64,000 nt of DNA. Source: JAGWRA01 sp963711505 (GTDB taxonomy: Bacteria; Acidobacteriota; Vicinamibacteria; Vicinamibacterales; CAVVIG01). Below are positions 26,158 through 34,450 of this stretch, one piece after another. The translations under genes and the position numbers were made by a program. The notes beneath the pieces were generated by a model. The model made no database searches and was not told the origin of the DNA. It saw only the letters and a program-made list of their open reading frames with translations. The stretch lies in contig CAVQEJ010000005.1 in the NCBI GenBank assembly GCA_963711505.1, forward strand, positions 1-64,000. Direction: 5' to 3'. Position 1 is the stretch's first letter. Each line of letters opens with the position of its first letter.

Positions 26158-26212
26158 GACAATCCCCTCGACGTGCCCCCTCACGCTCCCGTCAGCCTGC
26201 GCACGGCCGCCG

Positions 26213-26851
26213 TCAGTGCTGGAATTCGGAGGCGCGCCTGGCGAGCTCGGCGGCAACCTTCTGCGCCGCCTCGCGCAGGGCCTTCCCCATCGGCGAGTTC
26301 GACCACGCATCGTCGCCCGAGTCGAAGCTGCCGAGCGTCGTGGAGAAGTCGGCGCCGACGCCCGTCTGCGACTTCTTCGCCTCTACCTCGAAGCTGTCGA
26401 CCAGCTTGCCCGCAGCGGGGTCGATCAGATCGAGATGGAGTGACACATCCGCCGTGACCCGATCCAGACGGCCGCCGATGTTCGCGCCCAGTCCGGACAG
26501 GAACCCTCCGGTGTCGGCGCTATGGGTCGACGTGCTCGTCTCGGCATCGATCACCGTACCGACCAGAACGACATCGGCATGCGCGCTGTGGCCGAGGGCC
26601 ACGGCCTGATCATCGGGAATCGGCGTCGTGGCGCCGGGCGGCGGACTGAGCAGCACGGGCCGCAACGTGTGATTGCGGATCATCTCGATGCGCACGAGCT
26701 TCGCGAGCGCGGTGCTGGCCTGTGCACCGCCGCCATCGACGCTGGCCACATCGAACGGCACGATGCCGACCGTGACCTGGCGGCTGGCGGCGGCCGCCGG
26801 CGTGGCGCCGACGGCCAGGGCCAGGGCGAGCGCGGCAAGAATGAGTTTCAT
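26213..26851 (-). CDS. CsgG/LpoB-like secreted protein
   Basis: 212 residues with a signal peptide (ILAALALALAVGATPAAAA) but no lipobox cysteine. The mature part has the curli-assembly (CsgG-like) alpha/beta pattern: VTVGIVPFDVASVDGGGAQ, AHADVVLVGTVIDAETS, ADVSLHLDLIDPAAGKLVD and a C-terminal helix PMGKALREAAQKVAAELARR. Proteins of this fold form secretion pores (CsgG) or activate penicillin-binding proteins (LpoB). Which applies here is unknown; no curli genes are nearby. Confidence 0.75.
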   Translation of the reverse strand: MKLILAALALALAVGATPAAAASRQVTVGIVPFDVASVDGGGAQASTALAKLVRIEMIRNHTLRPVLLSPPPGATTPIPDDQAVALGHSAHADVVLVGTVIDAETSTSTHSADTGGFLSGLGANIGGRLDRVTADVSLHLDLIDPAAGKLVDSFEVEAKKSQTGVGADFSTTLGSFDSGDDAWSNSPMGKALREAAQKVAAELARRASEFQH

Positions 26852-26885
26852 GAACGGGGAGGCTAGCTGAACGGCCGGGAGCCTG

Positions 26886-27845
26886 TCAACGCTCGTACAG
26901 CGCCGCCGTCCGCGCCGCCCGTTCGGCCAGCGCCCGGCGCAACTCGGGCGGCGTCAGCACCTCGATCTCGTCGCCGAACCCGAGCAGCAGGCCTGCGGCA
27001 TGGCCGATGCTCTCGATGTCGATCGTCGCCTCACGCCAGCCCTCCGCGTCGGGCTCGGCCTGCAGGATCCTGCCGGCCGCCTCGGTCCCGAGGCGATCCA
27101 GCGTCGACAGCGCCGCCGGCGACACGCGCAGCCGGGCCGTTCCCCTGCGCAGACTCGCTTCGAAGCGCTTCAGCGCCTTCTGCCAGTAGCCGGCGAGATT
27201 GAAGTCCGGGGGATACGTGAACGTCTCATCGCGGACCCTCAGCCGGCGCACGTTCGCCACCTTGTAGGTCCGGATGCTGCGTGCCGCTCGCGCCACCAGG
27301 TACCAGGTGCCGGCCTTCAACACGAGGCCGAGGGGATTGAGCGTCCGCTCGACGGTTCCCGACCAGCTCTCGTAGCGGATGGCGATGCGATGCCCGGCCC
27401 ACACGGCGGTGGCAATCGCCCGCAGGTGAACCGGTACCGGCGCCTCCCGGTACCAGTCGTGCGGATCGAGATGAAAGCGCTCACCCACTCTGGCCGCGGC
27501 CGTCCCGGCCGCCGGCCCCGCCGCCGCGAGCAGTTTCAGCCGCGACATCGCGACCGCGTCGCCGAGGCCGAGATTGGCCGCCGGTCCCGGCAGCCCCGCC
27601 AGCAACAGGCTCTCCGCCTCGGTCTCGGTCAGCCCGGTCAGACGCGTCTGGTAGCCACCCAGCAGCTGAAAGCCCCCGCCCGGTCCACGGTCGGCGCTCA
27701 CCGGCACCCCGCTCGCACTCAGCTCGTCGATGTCCCGATAGATGGTGCGCTCGGACACCTCGAATTCCCCGGCGAGCGCCCGGGCCGTCAGGCGCCCCCG
27801 CAGCTGCAGGCGGATCAGAATCGAGAGCAGACGGTTTGCGCGCAT
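26886..27845 (-). CDS. WYL-domain transcription regulator (DeoR/YafY type)
   Basis: 319 residues from ATG 27845, with GGAGGG three bases upstream. The N-terminal helix-turn-helix (LTARALAGEFEVSERTIYRD) is followed by a linker and then a WYL domain (GLVLKAGTWYLVARAARSIR, YKVANVRRLRV), which senses ligands or nucleic acid in this family. The C-terminal WCX extension follows. It is divergent from a DUF1579-like gene. The gap holds a perfect 8-bp inverted repeat of the TGTCAG type that this subfamily often binds, so it probably represses itself and the divergent pair. Confidence 0.92.
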   Translation of the reverse strand: MRANRLLSILIRLQLRGRLTARALAGEFEVSERTIYRDIDELSASGVPVSADRGPGGGFQLLGGYQTRLTGLTETEAESLLLAGLPGPAANLGLGDAVAMSRLKLLAAAGPAAGTAAARVGERFHLDPHDWYREAPVPVHLRAIATAVWAGHRIAIRYESWSGTVERTLNPLGLVLKAGTWYLVARAARSIRTYKVANVRRLRVRDETFTYPPDFNLAGYWQKALKRFEASLRRGTARLRVSPAALSTLDRLGTEAAGRILQAEPDAEGWREATIDIESIGHAAGLLLGFGDEIEVLTPPELRRALAERAARTAALYER

Positions 27846-27869
27846 GGTCCCTCCGGAACCGACTTCATA

Positions 27870-27890
27870 TCCTGACATAGGATGTCAGGA
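27870..27890. promoter_or_regulatory. WYL-regulator operator TCCTGACA-N5-TGTCAGGA
   Basis: Perfect 8-bp arms around TAGGA, halfway between the divergent starts at 27845 and 27912. CTGACA/TGTCAG arms are, as I recall, frequent for YafY-type regulators. It is well placed to repress both promoters. Confidence 0.75.
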
Positions 27891-27911
27891 TTGGCGGCGT
27901 ATCGTAGGGCC

Positions 27912-28466
27912 ATGACACAGCACCGCTCCCCAATCGACGCGCTGTTCTCGGCAGCCGGACCGATCGACGCCGGGGCCCCGGCATCGGTCGCCGACGGCCG
28001 TCACGACTTCGACTTCCTGGCAGGGCGATGGACGGTCGCCCATCGCCGGCTCCGCCGGCGCCTGGCTGGCGATACCACCTGGGATGACTGCTGGGGCGCC
28101 TGCGAGTCGGTCCCGGTCATCGGCGGCCTCGGCAATGTCGATGACAACGTCCTGCACCTTCCGACCGGCACCGGCCGCGCCATGACCCTGCGGCTCTTCG
28201 ATCCCGCACGGGACCGCTGGTCGATCTGGTGGGCCGACAGCCGGCGGATGTGCCTGGAGCCGCCGGTTCACGGACGATTCGAAGGCGGTCTCGGCACGTT
28301 CTTCGGCGACGACGTGCACGAGGGCCGGCCGGTACGGGTGCGCTTCCTCTGGTCGGGCATCGGGCCGGAGTCCGCCCGATGGGAACAGGCCTTCTCCATC
28401 GACGGCGGACGCACCTGGGAAACGAACTGGACGATGCAGTTCGACCGCGCCAGAGAGGCACGGTAG
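27912..28466 (+). CDS. DUF1579-like heme-binding-type protein
   Basis: 184 residues from ATG 27912. The HDFDFLAGRWTVAHRRL start and later WDDCWGACESVPVIGGLG, DPARDRWSIWWADSRRM and TWETNWTMQFDR are typical of DUF1579/lipocalin-like proteins with the FDFLxGxWxVxxR pattern. The fold is an up-and-down beta barrel for small ligands; the ligand is unknown. It is divergent from the WYL regulator, shares the operator, and is followed by a NIPSNAP gene three bases later. Confidence 0.72.
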   Translation: MTQHRSPIDALFSAAGPIDAGAPASVADGRHDFDFLAGRWTVAHRRLRRRLAGDTTWDDCWGACESVPVIGGLGNVDDNVLHLPTGTGRAMTLRLFDPARDRWSIWWADSRRMCLEPPVHGRFEGGLGTFFGDDVHEGRPVRVRFLWSGIGPESARWEQAFSIDGGRTWETNWTMQFDRAREAR

Positions 28467-28469
28467 CCC

Positions 28470-29204
28470 ATGGCAGCCTGCTGCCCCGTCATCGAGCTCC
28501 GCAGGTACCGGCTGCGGCCGGGACGCACGGATGCGCTGATCGAATTGTTCGAGAGGGAGTTCGTCGAGACGCAGGAGGCCGTCGGCATCCAGGTCATCGG
28601 CCAGTTCCGCGATCGCGACGAACCGGATGAGTTCGTCTGGCTGCGCGGGTTCAGGGACATGGCGGCGCGCGCTCGGGCGCTGGAGACCTTCTACACGGGC
28701 CCGGCCTGGATGCGGTACCGCGATGCGGCGAATGGGACGATGATCAATTCGGACAACGTGCTGCTGTTGCGGCCGGCGGGGCCGGATGGCGGGTTCACGC
28801 TGCCGGACGGACCACCTCCCGGACCGGATGCGTCCGGCTCAGGAGCGGGCCTCATCGTCTCGACAATCTGCCATCTGGCGCCCGGCACGGAAGGAGACTT
28901 CGCGGAATTCTTCGAGCGCGACGTAAGACCGCGGCTGCTGGAGACGTCGGCGAGCATCCTGGCAACACTGGTGACGGAACGCCGCCCGAATTCCTTTCCG
29001 CGCCTGCCGGTCCGTGAAGGAGAGACGGTCTTCGTCTGGTTCTCGGGCTTCGCCGACGAGCAGGCGTACGGATCGCACCTCTCCGCCCTCGCCCGTTCGC
29101 CGATCTGGACCGACGACGTGCTTCCGGCGATGGAGCGGCGGATCTGGTGCCGGAACGACGTGTCCAGCCTCGTGCCGACGCCGCGCTCCAGGCTGCAGGC
29201 CTGA
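28470..29204 (+). CDS. NIPSNAP-family protein (two domains)
   Basis: 244 residues. Two ferredoxin-like NIPSNAP repeats are visible: VIELRRYRLRPGRTDALIEL with FVWLRGFRDMAARARAL, and VSTICHLAPGTEGDFAEFF with FVWFSGFADEQAYGSHL. Dimeric alpha/beta barrels of this family include monooxygenase-like enzymes; the substrate is unknown. It lies three bases after the DUF1579-like gene, so both should be controlled by the WYL regulator. A detoxifying pair is a reasonable but unproved guess. Downstream lie two strong hairpins before the convergent ADOP permease gene. Confidence 0.85.
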   Translation: MAACCPVIELRRYRLRPGRTDALIELFEREFVETQEAVGIQVIGQFRDRDEPDEFVWLRGFRDMAARARALETFYTGPAWMRYRDAANGTMINSDNVLLLRPAGPDGGFTLPDGPPPGPDASGSGAGLIVSTICHLAPGTEGDFAEFFERDVRPRLLETSASILATLVTERRPNSFPRLPVREGETVFVWFSGFADEQAYGSHLSALARSPIWTDDVLPAMERRIWCRNDVSSLVPTPRSRLQA

Positions 29205-29222
29205 GGCCTGCCAACCGCCTCC

Positions 29223-29277
29223 TCCGAGCTGAAGCTCGGGAGCGACGAAGGCAGGTTCACCGAGCTAGAGCTCGGTG
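29223..29277. terminator. Two consecutive GAGCT hairpins between convergent genes
   Basis: CCGAGCT-GA-AGCTCGG (29224-29239) and ACCGAGCT-AG-AGCTCGGT (29259-29276) are near-identical 7- and 8-bp stems 20 bases apart. They lie between the NIPSNAP and ADOP gene ends and could stop transcription in both directions. There is no U-run, so they may instead be a dispersed palindromic repeat. Confidence 0.5.
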
Positions 29278-31932
29278 CTACTCGTACCGCAGCGCCTTCA
29301 TCGGATCCACCTTCGCCGCGCGACGGGCCGGCGTGTAACAGGCGAGGATGACGACGACGGTGAGCAGCACCGACACGCCGATGAACGTCAGCGGGTCGGT
29401 CGGCCCGGCGCCGTAGAGCAGGCTGCCGAGGAATCGTGTCAACGCCAGCGCGCCGACAATGCCGATCGCGACGCCGATGAGCGCCATCCGGAGCCCCTGC
29501 CCCACCACGAGGGCGAACACGTCGCGCCGTTTCGCGCCGAGCGCGATGCGGATGCCGATCTCGCGGGTTCGCTGGCGCGTCGCGAACGCCACCACGCCGT
29601 AGAGCCCCACGGCGGCGAGCGCGAGCGCGAGCAGGCCGAACGAGCCGACCAGCGTCGCCGCCAGCCGCTCGAAGATGCTCCCGAACTGCATGCTCGCCTG
29701 GAGGGTCGTGACACCGAAGACCGGCAGATCGGGATCGATGGCCTCCACGGTGCGGGTCAGCTCGGGGGCAAAGGCTCCCGGATCCCCCGCGACTCGCAGG
29801 TGCACGATCACGTCGCTGCGCGGACTCTGATAGAGCGGCAGAAAGACGATGGGCGCCGGCGCGTAGTGCAGGAGCCGGTACTTGGCGTTGCGGGCGACGC
29901 CGACCACGGTGAACGTGCGGCCATAGACGGTGACGCGGTGGCCGATCGGATCGAGCCCGGGCCAGAACCGATCGCCGAACTCCTGGTTGACGATCGCCAC
30001 CAGCTGCGACGACTCATCGTCGTGCCCGGTGAAGTCGCGGCCCGCGACGAGCGGCGTCCCGAGCGTGCGGAACCAGTCGGGACTGACGGTCGCCCGGTCG
30101 ACTTCCATCGACTCGTGCGGCCGGGCGACGTAGCCCTCGGGCAGCACGTCGTTGCTGTGGAGCGTGAAGTTGAGCGGCGAGAAGTCGGACAACGCCGCCG
30201 AGGTGACGCCGGGCAGCGCCCGCAGCCGCTCGAGCAGCCGCTGGTCGAACGCCACCCCCTGCGCCGGCGTGTCGCCGGTCGGCGAGAGATCGTAGGAGGC
30301 GATCAGCACGTGGCCCGGGTCGAACCCGGGATCGGCCTTCTGCTCGTTCCGGAAGCTGCGGGCGAACAGGCCGGCTGCAATCAGCAGCAGCAGGCAGAGC
30401 GCGATCTGCGCCACGACGAGCACGCGCGAGAGGCGCGACTGCCGCAGGCCGCCCGACGACCGCCCCTCTTCCTTCAGGACGGTGACCGGCGCCAGGCTCG
30501 ACATCCGCAGCGCCGGCAGCACACCGGAGACGACGGCGGCGAAGAACGCAATGCCGAGCGTCGTCAGCAGCACGCCGCCGCTCTCGCGGCCGCCAATCGT
30601 CAGCGGCAGGCTGGTCGTCGGGAAGAAGCTGGCAAAGGTGCGCGCCGTCCAGACGGTCAGCAGCATGGCGGTGACGCCGCCGGCCAGCGCCACCAGCAGG
30701 CTCTCGGCCAGCAGCTGGCGCACCAGGCGCGAACGACTGGCGCCCATCGCCAGACGCAGCGCGATCTCGCGCCGGCGCCCGACCGAACGCATCAGCAGCA
30801 GGTTCGCCACGTTCGTGCAGGCGAGCAGCAGCAGGACGGCCGCGAGTCCGAGCAGCAGCGGCAGGGTCTTGTAGAGATAGACGTTCGCGCCGAACGGCGA
30901 GCGCCAGAGCGGATCCAGCGTGATCTGATTCGGCCCGCGCTCGATGGTCGGCGTGCTGGCGGCAATCTGCTGCATCCGGACGCTCAGCTCGCCGGCCGCG
31001 CGCTCGGCGGTGACGCCAGGCCGCAGCCGCCCCAGCACGTTCAGCCAGAAGTTGCCGCGGTCGTTGAACCGATTCGAGCCCCAGACCTCGTGGTCCATGG
31101 AGAGCGGAATCCAGAGGTCGTCGCGCAGCCCGGTCTTGCAGCCCTGGAAGCCGGGAGGCGCGACACCGATCACCGTGTAGGTATGGCGATTGATCCGGAG
31201 CGTCTGCCCGACGACGGTCGGCGACGAGCCGAAGTGGCTCTGCCAGAACGCATAGCTCAGGACGACGACCGGCGCACCGCCGGGCCGGCTCTCCTCATCG
31301 GGCAGGAAGCCGCGGCCGAGGATCGGCCTCACGCCGAGCACGGTGAAGTAGTTCGCCGTCGTCAGGGCGCCGTAGATCCGTTCGGGCTTGCCGACGCCGG
31401 TGAGCGACAGGAAGTCGTCGTGATAGGCGAGCAGACCGGCCAGGCTCGAATTGCCGTCGCGCAGGTCGACGTAGTCGGGATAGGAGAACGGCGGACTGGG
31501 GTGCTCGGTAACCGTGCCGCGCATCACCGACACGAGCTCACTGGTGTCCGAGACGCCCGGAATCGGATTGAGCAGCGTCGAGTCGATCCAGCTCAGGATC
31601 GTGCTCGTGGCGCAGATGCCGAGGGCCAGCGTGAGCACCGCGATGGCCGTGAAACCCGGCGACCGCCGGAGCATGCGGAGCCCGAAGCGGATGTCCTGCG
31701 CGAGATCTTCGAGCACGTGGACGCCGCGGGCGTCGCGGCACGCCTCCTTCGTCTGCTCGAGACCGCCGAATTCGAGCTGCGCGAGCCGCCGCGCTTCCTC
31801 GTACGGCAGCCCCCGACTCACGTACTTCCGGACCTGCTGCTCCAGATGGAACCGCAGCTCGTCATCGAGCTCGGCCTCGACGCCGTTGCGGCGGAAGATC
31901 GAACGCAGGCGGATCCGCAGGTCGTTCAGCAT
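29278..31932 (-). CDS. ADOP-family ABC permease (MacB/FtsX-like)
   Basis: 884 residues from ATG 31932. A short N-terminal soluble part (residues 1-75, VEAELDDELRFHLEQQVRKY), typical of acidobacterial duplicated orphan permeases, is followed by two MacB periplasmic domains and two FtsX units. Motifs are NVANLLLMRSVGRRREIALR, LALAAVGLYGVVAFATRQR, REIGIRIALGAKRRDV and the end KVDPMKALRYE. The helix count is about eight. No ATPase is encoded next to it, as usual for ADOPs. The gene lies 20 bases after PadR. It probably acts in efflux or lipid-linked export with an ATPase coded elsewhere. Confidence 0.93.
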   Translation of the reverse strand: MLNDLRIRLRSIFRRNGVEAELDDELRFHLEQQVRKYVSRGLPYEEARRLAQLEFGGLEQTKEACRDARGVHVLEDLAQDIRFGLRMLRRSPGFTAIAVLTLALGICATSTILSWIDSTLLNPIPGVSDTSELVSVMRGTVTEHPSPPFSYPDYVDLRDGNSSLAGLLAYHDDFLSLTGVGKPERIYGALTTANYFTVLGVRPILGRGFLPDEESRPGGAPVVVLSYAFWQSHFGSSPTVVGQTLRINRHTYTVIGVAPPGFQGCKTGLRDDLWIPLSMDHEVWGSNRFNDRGNFWLNVLGRLRPGVTAERAAGELSVRMQQIAASTPTIERGPNQITLDPLWRSPFGANVYLYKTLPLLLGLAAVLLLLACTNVANLLLMRSVGRRREIALRLAMGASRSRLVRQLLAESLLVALAGGVTAMLLTVWTARTFASFFPTTSLPLTIGGRESGGVLLTTLGIAFFAAVVSGVLPALRMSSLAPVTVLKEEGRSSGGLRQSRLSRVLVVAQIALCLLLLIAAGLFARSFRNEQKADPGFDPGHVLIASYDLSPTGDTPAQGVAFDQRLLERLRALPGVTSAALSDFSPLNFTLHSNDVLPEGYVARPHESMEVDRATVSPDWFRTLGTPLVAGRDFTGHDDESSQLVAIVNQEFGDRFWPGLDPIGHRVTVYGRTFTVVGVARNAKYRLLHYAPAPIVFLPLYQSPRSDVIVHLRVAGDPGAFAPELTRTVEAIDPDLPVFGVTTLQASMQFGSIFERLAATLVGSFGLLALALAAVGLYGVVAFATRQRTREIGIRIALGAKRRDVFALVVGQGLRMALIGVAIGIVGALALTRFLGSLLYGAGPTDPLTFIGVSVLLTVVVILACYTPARRAAKVDPMKALRYE

Positions 31933-31952
31933 GGCCTTCCCTTGCGTCGTTG

Positions 31953-32288
31953 CTACGTCGTTTCGAGCACCTGAGCCACCGCCGCCGCCAGCTTCTTCCA
32001 GCCGGTCTCTTCCACCTCGAGCCGCTTCCGCCCGGTGGCACTGAGCTCGTAGTACTTCGCGCGGCGGTTGTTCTCGGTCGTGGCCCACGTGGCCTTGATC
32101 CAGCCGCGGCGCTCGAGGCGATGCAGCGCCGGATAGAGCGACCCCTGCGGCACCTGCAGCACGTCCTGCGACACCTGCTGGATCCGCTCGGAAATCGCCC
32201 AGCCGTGCTCCGGACGGAGCGAGAGGGTCCGGAGGATCAGCAGATCCAGCGTTCCCTGCGGCAGATCGATCTTCGTCCCCTCACTCAT
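31953..32288 (-). CDS. PadR-family transcription regulator
   Basis: 111 residues. The winged helix is clear: GTLDLLILRTLSLRPEHGWA, VPQGSLYPALHRLERRGWIK and NRRAKYYELSATGRKRL, ending in a short dimer helix. PadR proteins repress the permease operons they precede and release DNA on ligand binding. Start ATG 32288 follows a GGAGG-like site. It forms an operon with the ADOP permease. An inverted repeat CTTCTACA/TGTAGAAG lies 32 bases upstream and may be its operator. Confidence in the family is high. Confidence 0.95.
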   Translation of the reverse strand: MSEGTKIDLPQGTLDLLILRTLSLRPEHGWAISERIQQVSQDVLQVPQGSLYPALHRLERRGWIKATWATTENNRRAKYYELSATGRKRLEVEETGWKKLAAAVAQVLETT

Positions 32289-32319
32289 GGGTCAACGCCT
32301 CCTCCGCTCTCCCCTTCCA

Positions 32320-32353
32320 CTTCTACAGGAGCGTATCCGAGCTTTTGTAGAAG
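32320..32353. promoter_or_regulatory. CTTCTACA-N18-TGTAGAAG inverted repeat
   Basis: Perfect 8-bp arms, 18-base spacer, just upstream of padR and between it and the divergent VOC gene. A spacer of this size places two half-sites about two and a half turns apart, which suits PadR dimers or a pair of sites. It could serve the divergent promoter as well. Confidence 0.5.
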
Positions 32354-32488
32354 CACAAGGGTAAGACGAGAAGCGGCGGCTGGAAGTTCAAGAGCGCGCC
32401 TCGCGTCTGTCTTGCCAATTGCCACCCGCCGACGCATACTCTGGCGATCATTGGCTGGAATTCCGGGGATTCCGGAGGGGGAGATTCG

Positions 32489-33637
32489 ATGAGCGACGAG
32501 CTTTCCAGACTGTTCGATGACTTCGATCGAGGCCGGCTCTCACGCCGGCAACTGCTGAAGGGGCTCGGCATCGCCGTGGCCCTGGCGCCCGCGGCCGCCG
32601 CGTTCGGCGCCCAGGGCTCGTGCGGCGGGGCCATGGCGGGTACGCCGGGCTGCGACACGACGCCGGCGCCGATGCCGTTCGAGCCGACGGGCTGGAAGAC
32701 GGTCCTGCTCGATCACTTCTCCTGCAAGGTCCACGATCACGAGAAGGAGGCGGCCTACTACAACGCCCTCATGAACTGGGGTGTCCGGAGCGACAGCGGC
32801 ACCGAGGCCGTGCTCGACATCGGCAACTGGGGCGGGCTCATCATCCGTGGCGGGTACACGGCTCCGCCGCCGACCGCCGCCGAGAAGGCCGCCTTCGCCC
32901 GCTACCGCGCGCGCGCCGGCGCGAATGCGCCGCGCCAGATGCCGGTGCGCAATGCGCTCTTCGACAACTTCTGCTGGGGCATCACCCCATGGGACACGAA
33001 GGCGGTGGAAGCGGCGCTCCGGAAGCGCGGCTTGAACCCGGTGGCCGACCACCGCGGCGACTTCGAGAGCTTCCACGTGAAGGATCCCGACGGCTTCGAT
33101 CTGCAGATCAGCAACGGCAACCGGAACAACCGGCGCCGCGGCCCGGCCGACGCGAAGCTGAAAGTGCCGGCACCGTTCGGACACACGGACTGGAAGACGA
33201 TCTGGCTCGATCACATCTCGTTCGAGGTGACCGACTACAAGAAGTCGGTGGCGTTCTATCAGGCGCTGCTCGGCTGGAAGCCGACCGAGGACGAAGGCAG
33301 CCAGAACCAGGTCCAGATCGGTGATGTCGGCGACGCCATCATCCGGCGGAACTACCGTGTCGACAAGATGGGCAAGCCGACGGGCCCGGTTCCGCACGGC
33401 GCGCGGATCGGTCACATCGCCTTCGGCATCACGCCGTTCGATCCGGACAAGGTGAAAGCCGGACTCCTGGAGCGCGGGCTGACGGCGCGCGAGGACACCG
33501 GCGCGCGCGGCGACATCCACACGGCCGCGTACAAGAGCTATCACACGACGACGCCGAACGGCTTCGACCTGCAGATCAGCAACACGACGATGGCCACGCG
33601 GGAACCGCCGCCGGCGCCGGGCGGATTCTTCGAATAG
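32489..33637 (+). CDS. Tat-exported protein with two VOC (glyoxalase-like) domains
   Basis: 382 residues. The N-terminus has a twin-arginine signal: LSRRQLLKGLGIAVAL with a hydrophobic stretch after it, so the folded protein should be exported. Two vicinal-oxygen-chelate domains follow, at about 70-215 (LLDHFSCKVHDHEKEAAYY, GFDLQISNGN) and 235-370 (WLDHISFEVTDYKKSVAFY, NGFDLQISNT). Each keeps the His/Glu-type metal residues in LDH and QIS contexts. Tat export of a VOC protein suggests cofactor insertion in the cytoplasm. Substrate unknown. The internal repeat indicates a duplication. Confidence 0.88.
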   Translation: MSDELSRLFDDFDRGRLSRRQLLKGLGIAVALAPAAAAFGAQGSCGGAMAGTPGCDTTPAPMPFEPTGWKTVLLDHFSCKVHDHEKEAAYYNALMNWGVRSDSGTEAVLDIGNWGGLIIRGGYTAPPPTAAEKAAFARYRARAGANAPRQMPVRNALFDNFCWGITPWDTKAVEAALRKRGLNPVADHRGDFESFHVKDPDGFDLQISNGNRNNRRRGPADAKLKVPAPFGHTDWKTIWLDHISFEVTDYKKSVAFYQALLGWKPTEDEGSQNQVQIGDVGDAIIRRNYRVDKMGKPTGPVPHGARIGHIAFGITPFDPDKVKAGLLERGLTAREDTGARGDIHTAAYKSYHTTTPNGFDLQISNTTMATREPPPAPGGFFE

Positions 33638-34450
33638 GACACGCGCGCGGGCCGGCCGGGGTAACCCGGTCGGTCCGTCGAACGTCCCACGTCCACGTCC
33701 CACGTCCCGCGTCCATTCCACCACGTCCGACGTCCTGCATCCGGGTGCCATGCCGAGGTGGGGCGCGCGGCAACCGGCATCAGCCGGTCACCGCGCGGTC
33801 TTGCGGCCTGCTTGCAGAGTGGTTGCGGATTACCGTTCAGTGAAAACGAACGGGAAGCTGGTTCGGCTGACGCGCAAAGAGCAGCTGACAAGGGACGTAC
33901 GCCTGCTCCTGCGCGGCCCGGATCTCATAGATGCGGCTCACGAGACGCTGCAACTCCGATAGAGATCGGCTGCGCCCGATCGAGCCACGTTTCCATCCGC
34001 TCGACGAAGTCCCCGACGACCTGCACGACCTCGTCCGACAGGATCGATCCGTCGCTGCTGAACGCCAGCCCGGTTGAGGTCGGCCACGAGGGCATCCGAC
34101 GTGCGGCACAGGTTCCAGGCCATCAGCGACTTCATTCCATTACTCCTCAGCGCCTTCGCGCCGAGCGCCGTTCTCTGCCCCTGAGATAGCGAAGGTGATG
34201 CCAACTGACGAGATGCACGACCAAGTGACTGATTCCAATGCCCTTAGCCCTGGCAATAGCCGTCCGGGTCGCGTGAACGAGTGTGCGGCGGCCGCACGAG
34301 ATGCGCGCGCGCCTGTGTCACCAGGCGCACGCACCGGATGGACGGCAGGGCGGTGCCGACGCGATTGAGGGTCGGTCACGAGGAGGGATGAACGGGCGCG
34401 CCCGGGAACTCCGGCGGAACGGGCCCGCCGCGGCGGCCTCGCGGCTGGTG
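33638..34450. other. Gene-poor stretch with a possible decayed small gene
   Basis: 813 bases. At 33682-33736 there is a short CGTCCCACGTC repeat. On the minus strand at about 33835-34138, short open pieces in two frames (MKSLMAWNLCRTSDALVADL, then VGDFVERMETWLDRAQPI, then LVSRIYEIRAAQEQAYV) might be one frameshifted helical protein, but no family was recognised. The rest shows nothing convincing. Confidence 0.4.
33682..33736. repeat. Imperfect CGTCCCACGTC tandem repeat
   Basis: Four or five imperfect copies of a 6-12 base unit (ACGTCC with C/G variation) lie just after the VOC gene. It is non-coding. Confidence 0.6.

Noticed and set aside
29275..31974. 899-codon plus-strand open frame
   Set aside because: Shadow of the ADOP permease gene; composition dominated by Arg, Gln and Asp with no family pattern.
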